A stretch of 64,000 bases of DNA from DASSFG01 sp035547915. GTDB taxonomy: Bacteria; Planctomycetota; Planctomycetia; Pirellulales; JAICIG01. The notes beneath the pieces were generated by a model, which was given only the letters and a program-made list of their open reading frames with translations, did no database searches and was not told the origin of the DNA. Made by a program: the position numbers and the translations under genes. The first letter of the stretch is position 1, and each line of letters starts with the position of its first letter. Location of the stretch: assembly GCA_035547915.1 (NCBI GenBank), contig DASZTS010000015.1, positions 281,783 through 345,782 on the forward strand. Direction: 5' to 3'. This document shows positions 1 through 10,606 of the stretch, one piece after another.

Positions 1-1007
1 ATCACCGTGGGCGGCGCGTCGGGGAAGGCGGTTCGCAAGACCTCATACAGGCAGGGCTTGGCATTCGGCGGGAGGATTTTTCGCGTGGTTGATCGTAACG
101 GCATGATGAAGATCACTACCTTTGCGCCAAGTTCGCGATAGGCGCTGATCATGCGCACGATACAACGCGCCTGGGCTCCGTTCGGGTCGTAGTTCTCGGG
201 CTCAAAATGCCCGCGCTTGTGCCAGAAGTCCATCTGGAGCTGGGCAAACTGGTTTTCCGCGTCGTCCATGTTCCACAGCCACAACGGATCTTCGTCCCAC
301 GGTTCGGCGGCCGGGGTGGCCAGCCGTTCGGCAGTAACTCCGGCCATATAGAAGACGAACAGTCGTGCCGTGTAAATGTGCGAACGCAGGAAGTGGCCCA
401 TGATGCCACGGTGTTTGACGGCCCAGTGCGAATGCAGCCAGCCCAAGCCGCCGAGGCTCGCAAAGTGCGACTCCAACGCGCGACGGCGACGGCCGACGAC
501 CCGGAGCGGTCCCGCGGTCGGTTCATCCCCCAGATAACGCTCGCCGACGAGCATTTGGGGATGCACGCCGAGTGCAACCACCGTCGGTTTCAAGCCACAG
601 AAGAACACCGGGTGCATCACATTCTCGATGTTCTCGAAGCTCAAACCGGCGCCCGAGAGCACGATCCAACGGTCGGCGGCGGTGGCTTCGGCATCCAAGA
701 ATCGTCGTTGGATGCCGGCTGCGGTGGTCGAGACCCCGATGAACACGCCCAGCCGCGTATCCGGCGGCAACTGGCCCCGCTGGTACAAACGGTCGACGGC
801 CGCCACGCGGCCCCACATTCTTTCATATAGAGCCCAACCGAGCGGGCGCTGGCTGGGATGGACCGCCGCCGCGTCGGCCCCGAGCGTACGGTCGAGGACG
901 TAGTGCGACACGCCAAAGATCCAAGCAGCGCAGAACGCCACCACGATCAATCCGGATAAGCGACGTACGTCGATCACCTTCGTCGTCAGCAGCCTAAAGA
1001 CGTTCAT
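1..1007 (-). CDS. SGNH/DltD-like membrane-anchored protein, C-terminus cut by window edge
   Basis: Open frame starting with ATG at 1007 and running off the left edge (about 335 residues visible). Residues 18-35 form one hydrophobic segment, so the protein is probably anchored in the inner membrane with the rest outside. A strand-then-Ser motif (VFIGVS, Ser about 93) resembles block I of SGNH-type acyl-transfer proteins such as DltD or AlgX/AlgJ, and the visible C-terminal part contains another alpha/beta core strand (KVVIFIMPLR). It is the last visible gene of a minus-strand operon of ACP, MBOAT acyltransferase and a 48-residue peptide, which suggests it moves acyl groups onto an exported polymer. 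The catalytic Asp/His block is not visible because the gene is incomplete. The family is inferred mainly from context and the Ser motif; no specific substrate can be named. Confidence 0.7.
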   Translation of the reverse strand, partial: MNVFRLLTTKVIDVRRLSGLIVVAFCAAWIFGVSHYVLDRTLGADAAAVHPSQRPLGWALYERMWGRVAAVDRLYQRGQLPPDTRLGVFIGVSTTAAGIQRRFLDAEATAADRWIVLSGAGLSFENIENVMHPVFFCGLKPTVVALGVHPQMLVGERYLGDEPTAGPLRVVGRRRRALESHFASLGGLGWLHSHWAVKHRGIMGHFLRSHIYTARLFVFYMAGVTAERLATPAAEPWDEDPLWLWNMDDAENQFAQLQMDFWHKRGHFEPENYDPNGAQARCIVRMISAYRELGAKVVIFIMPLRSTTRKILPPNAKPCLYEVLRTAFPDAPPTV

Positions 1008-1114
1008 GAACCGGCGCTAGCCCACCAAACGGGCCACGGAAGTGTTGAGTGTCGGAGGATGCGTTTTTATTGTAGGCACCAAACTTCACTATAACTCGAT
1101 TCGAGCGGCAGTCG

Positions 1115-1261
1115 TTAGAACCCCTGGTAGAAGAACTGCGCGCCGCTTTCGCCAAGCCAATACACGAGCAAGAGCTGAACGACCACCCATACCAGCCGCA
1201 GGGCAAACTGCCAGGCGGGGACGCGAAGCTCGTTCGGTGTGGAATCTGTGGAGGTATTCAT
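1115..1261 (-). CDS. 48-residue membrane micropeptide with C-terminal FxYxxF (DltX-like)
   Basis: Short frame with ATG at 1261 and TAA at 1115-1117. It has a polar N-terminus (residues 1-15), a single transmembrane helix (about 18-36, rich in Leu, Val and Trp) and the extreme C-terminus FFYQGF, ending at residue 48. This is the layout and length of DltX, the small partner of the MBOAT acyltransferase DltB, whose C-terminal FxYxxF motif contains a Tyr reported to act in acyl transfer. It lies 14 bp after the MBOAT gene and 107 bp before the SGNH-like gene, on the same strand. Codon use is typical of the neighbours. Size, topology, motif and position all agree, so I consider it real. What it transfers is unknown. 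Confidence 0.8.
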   Translation of the reverse strand: MNTSTDSTPNELRVPAWQFALRLVWVVVQLLLVYWLGESGAQFFYQGF

Positions 1262-1275
1262 ACGCGGTCCACGGC

Positions 1276-2559
1276 TTAGTCTCGCGGCCAGGTGGCTACT
1301 AGTAGCGTCGCCGCGGCGAAGGCCTGCGTCAACGCGATGGCTGCCAGTCGAATCCCCCGATGCTCTCGGTAGCGATTAAGCGCCTCGCGGCTAAGCCGTT
1401 TTTGCAGCCAGGCACGATAGCAATTGACCGTTACCAGCCCGGCGGCGTGTAGGGCCCCCCAGAGCAACCAGCGCACATTCAACTCGTGCCACAAGCCGCA
1501 CAGCAGAAACGAAACCGAAAACGCCACGGCGGAACACCACAACGCACGTTGCGGGCCCGTGCGACGGAGCAGGTTGAGTTGCACGGGTATGAACACGTTG
1601 CGAAAGATGAACCGCGACAGGGACATGTGCCAACGGTCCCAGAAGTCGATCAGGTTCCGCGCCACGTAGGGGCGATTGAAATTCTCGGGCGTGGCGATTC
1701 CCATCAGGCGGCCGGCTCCGACGGTGATGTCGCTGTAGGCGCTGAAATCGAGATAGACCCACAGGTAGAACAGCATCGTTTCCAGAGCCATGTACGGCAG
1801 CGGCGCACGAAAGCCGGTGAGAAACATCCGGTCGACCACGGTCGCCAGGACATACTTCTTGAACAGCCCGTGAGCGATCCGCTCGACGCCGCCGAGCGCG
1901 CCCGAGGCGGTTATGGGCGGCGACACGGCAGGTTGTGCCACAAAGTCGGAATAGGCTTGGATCGGCCCGGCCGCCAGCATGTGAAAGGGAAGCAAGTAAT
2001 TGATCGTCGAGGGCAAGTCGGGCGCGGGATGTCGCCCTTCGTACGTCGTACGCAGCACTTCGACCAATCGCAGCGCGACGTAGGAGAATCCGATTGCCAT
2101 CAGAAGCGATTTGAGCGGCTGCACGTGATTGCTCGACAATCCCACCGCATCGAGCAGCTCCGTGGCGCCTTCCGAACTGTAAAGATCGGCGGCCGGCACC
2201 TTGTGGATCGCGAACAGGCCCAGGAGGACTAAACCACCCGCGATAACGGGCAACGGCCCCAACCGGCGCCATTGAATCGTTTGCAGCACCGCCCAGACCA
2301 CCCCTACGGCTGCACACACGAGCACGAGGTCGCAACCGGCTACCAACCGAACGGCATCGCCGAATTGGTAGCGCTCGAGCAATTCCGACATGCGCAGGCG
2401 ATCGGGCATGCCCAAGAGCAGCCCCAGAAACGCCACGTTGATCGCGGCCCAGGCCCATTTTCGCAACAGAGGCGAAACGATGGGTACCAGCACCAACACG
2501 GCGACAGCCAGGACGCACCAGAAGTCCGGCTTGTAGAGGTCGAGTGGCGATCGGTCCAT
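1276..2559 (-). CDS. MBOAT family O-acyltransferase (DltB/AlgI-type)
   Basis: A 427-residue polytopic membrane protein with about ten hydrophobic segments. It carries the hallmark MBOAT blocks: FSAYSDITVGAGRLMGI (about 275-291), then RNLIDFWDRWHMSLSRF (about 302-318), and a C-terminal GLWHELNVRWLLWGALHAAG stretch (about 355-375) with the conserved membrane His. Proteins of this family move acyl groups from a cytoplasmic carrier across the inner membrane to an extracytoplasmic acceptor. Here the carrier protein gene is upstream (2670-2918), with the DltX-like peptide and SGNH-like protein downstream, giving a four-gene acylation module. The family is certain; the acyl group and polymer are not. 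No adenylating (DltA-like) gene is in the window. Confidence 0.93.
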   Translation of the reverse strand: MDRSPLDLYKPDFWCVLAVAVLVLVPIVSPLLRKWAWAAINVAFLGLLLGMPDRLRMSELLERYQFGDAVRLVAGCDLVLVCAAVGVVWAVLQTIQWRRLGPLPVIAGGLVLLGLFAIHKVPAADLYSSEGATELLDAVGLSSNHVQPLKSLLMAIGFSYVALRLVEVLRTTYEGRHPAPDLPSTINYLLPFHMLAAGPIQAYSDFVAQPAVSPPITASGALGGVERIAHGLFKKYVLATVVDRMFLTGFRAPLPYMALETMLFYLWVYLDFSAYSDITVGAGRLMGIATPENFNRPYVARNLIDFWDRWHMSLSRFIFRNVFIPVQLNLLRRTGPQRALWCSAVAFSVSFLLCGLWHELNVRWLLWGALHAAGLVTVNCYRAWLQKRLSREALNRYREHRGIRLAAIALTQAFAAATLLVATWPRD

Positions 2560-2669
2560 CAGGTATCAGGATCCGCTGTGCACGAATTCGGCCGGCCGCT
2601 CTCGCTTGCACACCTGGGCAACTCTCGCCGACTCTGTCGCGGCGTGGCCGCCCTCGGCGCACGTCGGCT

Positions 2670-2918
2670 TCAGCCCTTGTGTCGCAGGCGAGTTTCAATC
2701 AACTGCGCCAGTTCGCCTGCGTTCTGCCAACCGGAAATCTCGGAACTCGTGAATTGGATGCCGAACGCCCGCTCGGCATGGACCATCAGCGTCACGTGAG
2801 TGAGCGAATCCCACGCCTCGAAATCTTTCCCGCTCGTCTCGGGCGTGAGCGTCAGCGTGTCGTCCAAGAGGACGGCCCGAAAGATGTCCTGCAGCCGAGC
2901 GAAAGTCGCGTCCATCAT
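2670..2918 (-). CDS. Acyl carrier protein of the MBOAT operon
   Basis: An 82-residue acyl/peptidyl carrier protein. The phosphopantetheine site is the DSL motif in EAWDSLTHV (about residues 34-42), placed at the start of helix II as usual, followed by AERAFGIQF. Tandem ATGs at 2918 and 2915 make the exact start uncertain by one codon. The frame stays open upstream to about 3215 but that extension has no carrier-protein features. It is the first gene of the minus-strand acylation operon and presumably holds the activated acyl group as a thioester for the MBOAT protein, as DltC does for DltB. It could be a DltC-type or an AcpP-type carrier; the sequence alone does not decide. Confidence 0.87.
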   Translation of the reverse strand: MMDATFARLQDIFRAVLLDDTLTLTPETSGKDFEAWDSLTHVTLMVHAERAFGIQFTSSEISGWQNAGELAQLIETRLRHKG

Positions 2919-3096
2919 TTCATTATGAGATTCACGTCGCCAACTGGCAAGCAACGACGACGCGAAACGACGTGCTGCGCCACGGCGCGGGCCGGCTGTA
3001 TGGGTGAGGCTGAAAATGCGCGGGGTTCTTGGGGACCTTTGCCGCAAAAGCAAGATACGATTACGATGAACTAATCGAACGGTAGAAGCGGGGATC

Positions 3097-5538
3097 ATGA
3101 GCATGTCCGGATCATTCGGCCGGCGTACAGGCATTGCGGCGGCGATCGTGACGGTCTGCACGGTCACAATCGCGGCGCTACCCTCGGTGGGCTGCCGTCG
3201 GGGCTCAGCAGCCAATGCGCCGGCCCAGCCCGAGGTCGCGTTGCGTCCTGCACCGCGGACCGCCGAGGACGTGTTGAAGCGTGTCGAGGAGGTCTATCAC
3301 AAGGCCGACCGCTATCAGGACGCCGGGCGGCTGGTGCTGCAATACACGCTCGACGGCACGACCTACAACCAGACCAGTGAGTTTTCGCTGGCGCTCGCCG
3401 GCCCGAACCGATTGCGCATGCGGGTGCGCGATGCTCTTGTCGTGTGCGATGGCCAGACGTTCCGCGCCACCATCGACGAGGCGCCGGATGAGATGCTCAG
3501 CATGGCCGCGCCCGAGGAACTATCACCCGGGCTGGTGTACAGCGATCCCGTTCTGGGGCGAGCCTTGAACGAAATCGTCGGCTCCGTGCCGCTATCGTTG
3601 TTTCTGGACCCAGAGCCGATACCCGGCCTCCGCTACAACGCACAAACCCCGCAACTCGACACGCCACAGGCGATCGAAGACCACAACTGTTACCGCGTGC
3701 GAATCCCCCGGCGCGAAGGCGCACTCGTCCTGTGGATCGACGAAAAGTCCTTCGTGGTGCGACGCGTGGAGTATCCATCCGAGGGCTATCGCCAACTCGT
3801 CGAGCCCTCGCCGGGTGCCGTCAGCAGCATGACGATCACGGCCGAGTTGGACGATGCTCGCCTCGATCCGCCGATCGACGACTCCGTATTTCAGATGACG
3901 ATTCCCAAGGGCGTCGAACTAGTCCGACGGTTCGATGCCGTGCTGGTGGGAGCGCGCATTCCCAGATTCAAACTGCACGCACTCGACGGCCGGATCATCA
4001 CGCGAGAATCGCTGGCCGGCAAGATCGCGGTCATCAAGTTCTGGCAGCGAGACGAAGTTGGCACCTATCGCGAAGACCTAGAGACGTTCGAGCAGGTTCA
4101 GAAGCGGTTCAAAGACCAGGATTCGGTGGTATTCCTGGCGGTAACCACCGACCCGGAGGAGATCTCCGACGAGGACTTGCGAGCCGCGCTGGCTGCGGCC
4201 GACATCTCGCTACAGATCGCTCGTCTCGACCTCAAGGCGGCCTACCGTTCCTTCGGACTCCAGTATTTGCCGACGACGGTTATTCTGGGCCCAGATGGCA
4301 CGCTGCAAGAACACACCATCGGCGATTATCCCAGCCAGGCCCAAACCCTGCCAAAGAAACTCGACACGCTCCTGGCGGGGGGCGATCTCGTCTTGGAGGT
4401 CCCCGACAAGATACCGGAATACACGTACTATGGCGCATTCGCCTGGCAGAACCCTCTTGAGTCGGAGGACGATCAAAAGTCGGCGGCGGCCACCGCTCTG
4501 GCCAAGGCGCACATTGCGCCGCCGACCGCGCCCGAGAGTCTGCGGCTGAAACGGCTATGGGCTTGCTCCGAATTGGAGCAACCGGGAAATATGCTCGTTG
4601 CCCGCGACGACTCGGGCAACGACCAGGTGTTTGTGCTCGACGGGAGCAACGTTGCGCAGATCGGCGCGGATGGAAAGGTGCTGGTTACCTACCCGTTGGA
4701 CCTGCCGGGGCGAGACGCGGGCGTGACCTTTCTGCGAACGGCCGTCGATGCGGCCGGCAAGCGCTTCTTCGTCGGCTCCGAAATCGGGGCCAAGCAGGTT
4801 CATTTGTTCGACGCCAACTGGAAGCGAATTCTCAGCTTTCCGGACGACGACGGCCATCCCGGCATCGCCGATGCCACGCTTGCCGACATAGACGGTGACG
4901 GCCAGTTGGAGATGCTGGTCGGATATACCGCGTCGGTCGGCGTCCACTGTGTGTCGCTCGATGGAGAGCGGCTCTGGCGCAATCGGATGCCAGACCGGGT
5001 TCTGCGGTTGGCGGTGAGCGGCGCGAGTCGGCGCGGCCGGCGCGACGTACTCGTGGCGCAGGGCATCCTGTTGCTCATCGATGCCGACGGAGGCGATCGT
5101 GCCCCCATCGTGTTCCCCAAGGATTTCGTGCGGTCGATCTTCACCGCCGACGCTCATCCGAATTGGTGTGCGATCGCCGTGCGGTCGGTCGAATCGGGCC
5201 AGCCGGTCCGCGACGTCGCCATCGGCCTTTCGCCCCGTGGCGATGAACTTTGGCGTTATCCGCTTCCCGAGGGGATGCAGCATCACCCCGCCTTCGAGAC
5301 AGTCGTCGTGGGCGATTTGCTTGGGCAAGAGAGCGGACAATGGGTGCTCGCCGGCGCCGACGGCTCGATCCACATTTTGGGGGACGACGGGATCCCGGTC
5401 GACCATTTCAACTACGGGGCCGCACCCACCGGCATGGCGATCGCGCACCTGAATGGACGTCCCACCCTGCTCGTCGCCAGCGATGAGACGGTGGAAGCCT
5501 GGCAATTTACGTTGCCGGGGAAAGACGAGACGGACTAG
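3097..5538 (+). CDS. Exported three-domain protein: LolA-like, redoxin-like, FG-GAP
   Basis: An 813-residue protein. Residues 1-33 are a signal sequence ending in PSVGC, an imperfect lipobox, so it may be a lipoprotein. Residues about 50-270 resemble LolA/DUF2092-type lipid-binding domains (repeated strands around QYTLDGTTYNQ and DDSVFQMTIPKG). Residues about 285-425 have a thioredoxin/redoxin fold signature (KIAVIKFWQRDE, then YLPTTVILGPDG), but the usual CxxC after the Trp is absent. The C-terminal 300 residues form a beta-propeller-like region with a calcium-type loop (ADIDGDGQLEMLVGY). The combination suggests a periplasmic scaffold or binding protein rather than a redox enzyme. It is divergent from the acylation operon, with a 178-bp shared upstream region. 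The function is unknown. Confidence 0.85.
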   Translation: MSMSGSFGRRTGIAAAIVTVCTVTIAALPSVGCRRGSAANAPAQPEVALRPAPRTAEDVLKRVEEVYHKADRYQDAGRLVLQYTLDGTTYNQTSEFSLALAGPNRLRMRVRDALVVCDGQTFRATIDEAPDEMLSMAAPEELSPGLVYSDPVLGRALNEIVGSVPLSLFLDPEPIPGLRYNAQTPQLDTPQAIEDHNCYRVRIPRREGALVLWIDEKSFVVRRVEYPSEGYRQLVEPSPGAVSSMTITAELDDARLDPPIDDSVFQMTIPKGVELVRRFDAVLVGARIPRFKLHALDGRIITRESLAGKIAVIKFWQRDEVGTYREDLETFEQVQKRFKDQDSVVFLAVTTDPEEISDEDLRAALAAADISLQIARLDLKAAYRSFGLQYLPTTVILGPDGTLQEHTIGDYPSQAQTLPKKLDTLLAGGDLVLEVPDKIPEYTYYGAFAWQNPLESEDDQKSAAATALAKAHIAPPTAPESLRLKRLWACSELEQPGNMLVARDDSGNDQVFVLDGSNVAQIGADGKVLVTYPLDLPGRDAGVTFLRTAVDAAGKRFFVGSEIGAKQVHLFDANWKRILSFPDDDGHPGIADATLADIDGDGQLEMLVGYTASVGVHCVSLDGERLWRNRMPDRVLRLAVSGASRRGRRDVLVAQGILLLIDADGGDRAPIVFPKDFVRSIFTADAHPNWCAIAVRSVESGQPVRDVAIGLSPRGDELWRYPLPEGMQHHPAFETVVVGDLLGQESGQWVLAGADGSIHILGDDGIPVDHFNYGAAPTGMAIAHLNGRPTLLVASDETVEAWQFTLPGKDETD

Positions 5539-5802
5539 GTTCCCGCCTGTTTCGCCATGCCGTCCGCTGGATAAAAATCGTGCGCAGACCTATTCGAGAA
5601 GCCGGCCGGCAAATGCCGAACTGAGAAGGGAGCAACATCGCTTGGTCCGCCGGTCGCCGTATCGCCGCGTCAGGCCGCGCCGTGGCGATGGGTAGCTGTT
5701 CGCAAGTCTGCGCACGCCAACATGCCGTTACTGCGTCACGGGCAACTTGACGACCGGCGCCGCCGCGTTTTGACTGAAGAAGTCATCGGCAGCTCGGCAT
5801 CG

Positions 5803-6993
5803 ATGGCGGAGCCATCGACGGAAGGAAAGAGCGCGAGTGCGCCGTCTGCGCGGCGCCGGCGCTCTGCGAACAATGCACGCTCGTATGGAGACGACGTCTT
5901 GATCGACCACCAGGCTCGCGTTACCGATCTCGTGCCGCAACGCTACAGCATGCTGGCGCTGGCGCTGGCGGCCGGTTTGGCGGTGGTTACCGGGCTCGAA
6001 GCCGCCCATTTTTGGCTGCCGAAGCTGTCGAGCATGACCGGCGGTAGCCGTCTGACTGCGCTCGACCTCGCCAGCGACGCGGCGCTGGCCAACTGGTTTT
6101 CGGCGATGACACTCGGACTGGCCGCCGTGGTGGCCGTGATCATCTACTCCGTGCGTCGGCATCGCAAAGACGACTATCACGGCCGCTACCGGGTGTGGCT
6201 GTGGGCGGCCGGGTTGTGGGCGGTGATGAGCGTCGATGAAGGCGCTAGTTTGCACGAAGGCTTCACCGAAGTGGCTGCTTTCTTTGGCGGCGAACGCGGC
6301 TTGGTGGGCAGCTCGATCTGGTGGGTGGCGGCATACGGGTTGTTGTTCGCCGCCGTGGGCACGCGGCTGTTTCTCGAGATGAACTGCTGCCAGTTGTCGA
6401 GCGGTTCGCTCATGGCGGCTGTCTGCTGCTTTGTCGCCGCCGTGGTCGCTAAGTTGGGCGTTGTGCCGGCCATCACGGGCGTCTATGCCGTGATGGTCGA
6501 AGAAGGTTGCGAGATGGTCGGCGATGTGCTGCTGCTGTTCGCCATGCTCGTGCACGCCCGTCACACCATACTCGATGCCCAGGGGGCGATCGCTCCGCGG
6601 GCGAAGAAGGTGAAGGCGGCCAAGGCCGAGAAGGCAGCGCCCGAGGCGAAGAAAGAATCGTCGAAAAAGACAGAGGCACCCGCCCCGGCCCCGGCCAAAC
6701 GGTCGTGGTTCGGGCGAGGCGCGGTCGATGCGGCGCACAACTCGCCACCGGCTCCCTCCGCCAAGACTCTGGAGAGCTCCAAGAGCGGTGGGGGCAAGTC
6801 GGCTTCCGCGAAGTCGGCCGCGAATGCCAAGCCGCCGGTGGAAACGGATGAAGATTTCGGAATGCGCGCCGGGCACAAGCAGCGGCCCGCCGACGAAGAC
6901 GATGACTATGACTATCAGTCCGATCGCCGGCTGAGCAAATCCGAGCGCAAGGCGATGCGCCGACAGAAAGACCGCCACCAAACCGGCGAGTAA
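5803..6993 (+). CDS. Conserved polytopic membrane protein with charged C-terminal tail
   Basis: About 396 residues with around six transmembrane segments between residues 45 and 265, including a segment with VDEGASLHEGF, where acidic residues and a His sit in or near the membrane. From about residue 275 the chain becomes a Lys/Ala/Pro-rich tail and ends in a basic stretch (KSERKAMRRQKDRH), probably cytosolic. The start is uncertain: ATG 5803 has no clear Shine-Dalgarno, the frame is also open from ATG 5722, and TTG 5899 has GGAG eight bases upstream, which would give 364 residues. I do not recognise a functional family. The arrangement looks like lineage-specific planctomycete membrane proteins. 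The gene stands alone between 264-bp and 245-bp spacers. Confidence 0.75.
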   Translation: MAEPSTEGKSASAPSARRRRSANNARSYGDDVLIDHQARVTDLVPQRYSMLALALAAGLAVVTGLEAAHFWLPKLSSMTGGSRLTALDLASDAALANWFSAMTLGLAAVVAVIIYSVRRHRKDDYHGRYRVWLWAAGLWAVMSVDEGASLHEGFTEVAAFFGGERGLVGSSIWWVAAYGLLFAAVGTRLFLEMNCCQLSSGSLMAAVCCFVAAVVAKLGVVPAITGVYAVMVEEGCEMVGDVLLLFAMLVHARHTILDAQGAIAPRAKKVKAAKAEKAAPEAKKESSKKTEAPAPAPAKRSWFGRGAVDAAHNSPPAPSAKTLESSKSGGGKSASAKSAANAKPPVETDEDFGMRAGHKQRPADEDDDYDYQSDRRLSKSERKAMRRQKDRHQTGE

Positions 6994-7238
6994 TCCTCCG
7001 CGAAGTCGAGGTCTCGGAGCGGAAACAGGCCCTGCTCTGGCGCCAATCGATCCCATTGATCGCACCGGCCCGCTTGCGGCGGATCGCGCGATCCCTCCTC
7101 CGTCTCGCGGTTGACACGCAGTGAGGGGCCTCTACGATTAGTCCGACGAACCGCTTCCGCGCGTTCGCTTTTGGACGGCCGCCGCGAGCCAGATGGTCGA
7201 CGGCAGGTTTTCGTTTCGCCTCGATCGGCTATTGAAGA

Positions 7239-8807
7239 ATGAATTCGGTCCGCACACGCTTTGCCCCCAGCCCGACCGGCTATCTCCATATTGGCGGAGT
7301 GCGCACGGCGCTCTTCAACTGGTTGTTCAGCCGCCGGCATGGCGGACAGTTCTTGCTGCGCATCGACGATACCGATCAGCAGCGCAACGTGGATGCGGCT
7401 CTTGCGCCCATTCTGCACGGTTTCCGTTGGCTGGGCATCGATTGGGACGAAGGCCCCGAGGTCGACGGCCCGTTCGCGCCGTACTACCAATCGCAGCGGC
7501 TGCCGCGTTACCAAGAGGCGGTGCAGAAGTTACTCGCCGCGGGTCTCGCTTACCGCGACTATGCCACGCCCGACGAGTTGAAGGCCGAACGCGACGAAGC
7601 CGAACGCGAAAAGCGGCCGTTTCTCTACAGCCGCCGCTGGATGGCCGAGAGCGAGAGCCAAGCAAAGAAGTTCGCGGCCGAGGGACGGCAAGGGGTCGTC
7701 CGGCTGAAGATGCCGCGAGAGGGCAAGGTTCTGATCAAGGACCACATCCGCGGTGACGTCGAATTCGATTGGGCCCGCGAGCAAGACCACGTCGTGCAAC
7801 GGGCCGACGGGACGTGTCTTTATCACCTGGCCAGCGTCGTAGACGATTTCGACTTCCAGATCTCGCACGTCATTCGGGCCGAAGAACACCTCTCGAACAC
7901 GCCGCGCCAGGTATTCATCGCGCAGTCGCTCGGCTATCCCTTGCCCGAGTATGCCCATTTGCCCTACGTGGCCGAGCCGGGGAGCAAGAGCAAGCTCAGC
8001 AAGCGGAAGCTCGACAAGTATTTGAAGAACCGCGATTTTGCGTTGGTCAACGAGCACGGCCAGGCGATCGCCAAAGCACTCGCCTTGCCGATCTCGGCCG
8101 ACACGTTCAACCCGGTGATCGTCGACTTCTATGAGCAGGTCGGTTACTTGCCCGATGCGATCATCAATTACTTGATGCTGCTCGGCTGGTCGCTCGACGA
8201 CAAGACGGAGTTTTTTACGCGCCAGCAGATGATCGAGAATTTCTCGCTCGAGCGCGTCACCAAGGCGCCGGCCAGCTTCGATCCCAAGAAGCTGTGGGCG
8301 TTCCAGGACCATTACATGCAGCAGCTCTCCGTCGACGAGAAGGTCGAACGGATGCTCCCCTTTCTGCTCCGCGCGGGATTGATCGATTCGCCGGCGAATA
8401 CCGACGCGAAGGCTCTGTTGGCGAAGGTCGTGACCGCCGCGGGCGACCGACTCAAGGTGGCGGGAGACATCTTGGCGTACGCCGACTTCTTCTTCCTCGC
8501 CGACGACGCCTATCCCTTCGACGCGGAGGCGACCTCAAAACATCTGGGTGAGAAGCAATCCGTGGAGAGGCTGGGCCGGTTTCGAACTTGCCTCGCGAGT
8601 CTCGACGTCTGGGACGTCGAAGCCTTGGAGCGGACGATGCACGATTTTCTGGCCGCCGAGCAGATCAAAATCGGTGCCGTGATCCATGCGATCCGCATCG
8701 CCATCACAGGCAAGGCGGTCGGCCCCGGCCTTTACGACTGCCTCGCCCTACTCGGCAAGACAAAAGCGCTCGCGCGACTGGATCGTGCCATTCGCTCGTA
8801 CGGCTAG
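7239..8807 (+). CDS. gltX: Glutamate--tRNA ligase
   Basis: A 522-residue class I aminoacyl-tRNA synthetase. The N-terminal RTRFAPSPTGYLHIGG holds the HIGH-type motif (HIGG, residues 17-20), and the KMSKS-type loop is K252-L-S-K-R256. The segment FNWLFSRRHGGQFLLRIDDTD is typical of bacterial GluRS. It charges tRNA-Glu with glutamate in the cytosol, and in bacteria lacking GlnRS it may also charge tRNA-Gln. Length is slightly above the usual 460-500 residues. The gene converges with the DUF1501 gene downstream. Confidence 0.96.
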   Translation: MNSVRTRFAPSPTGYLHIGGVRTALFNWLFSRRHGGQFLLRIDDTDQQRNVDAALAPILHGFRWLGIDWDEGPEVDGPFAPYYQSQRLPRYQEAVQKLLAAGLAYRDYATPDELKAERDEAEREKRPFLYSRRWMAESESQAKKFAAEGRQGVVRLKMPREGKVLIKDHIRGDVEFDWAREQDHVVQRADGTCLYHLASVVDDFDFQISHVIRAEEHLSNTPRQVFIAQSLGYPLPEYAHLPYVAEPGSKSKLSKRKLDKYLKNRDFALVNEHGQAIAKALALPISADTFNPVIVDFYEQVGYLPDAIINYLMLLGWSLDDKTEFFTRQQMIENFSLERVTKAPASFDPKKLWAFQDHYMQQLSVDEKVERMLPFLLRAGLIDSPANTDAKALLAKVVTAAGDRLKVAGDILAYADFFFLADDAYPFDAEATSKHLGEKQSVERLGRFRTCLASLDVWDVEALERTMHDFLAAEQIKIGAVIHAIRIAITGKAVGPGLYDCLALLGKTKALARLDRAIRSYG

Positions 8808-8885
8808 CGCCGAGCGAATCCGCCACGCTCTCGCCGATTCCGAAACCGGCCACGGACAGAAAAACTGGCAGCGAACCGTCGCCTC

Positions 8886-10343
<1,458 letters not shown>

Positions 10344-10606
10344 CAGATGATCTCCAGAGCGGATAGAGCAATCGAAATTCGGGTAGGCGGGCCGCCGCGA
10401 GTCGTTTTGTACCGCCGTCGCAGCTTGCCTTTGGGTGGGATTCCGCCATCGTCGAGCCGCACACGATAGCAATGGCAAATATATCGTCGGCCGACCGCCA
10501 GTGTCAATCTTTCATCAATTGTCGTCGATGGGTGAATTCACCCGCGCTCGGGTTTCTTGACAACGATCCGACGAAGCTGGCTGCGCCGCCAAACTTGCCG
10601 AACTCA

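Noticed and set aside
2919..3215. N-terminal extension of the acyl carrier protein frame to 3215
   Set aside because: Carrier proteins start close to the first helix; the extension overlaps the divergent gene start and has no family features.
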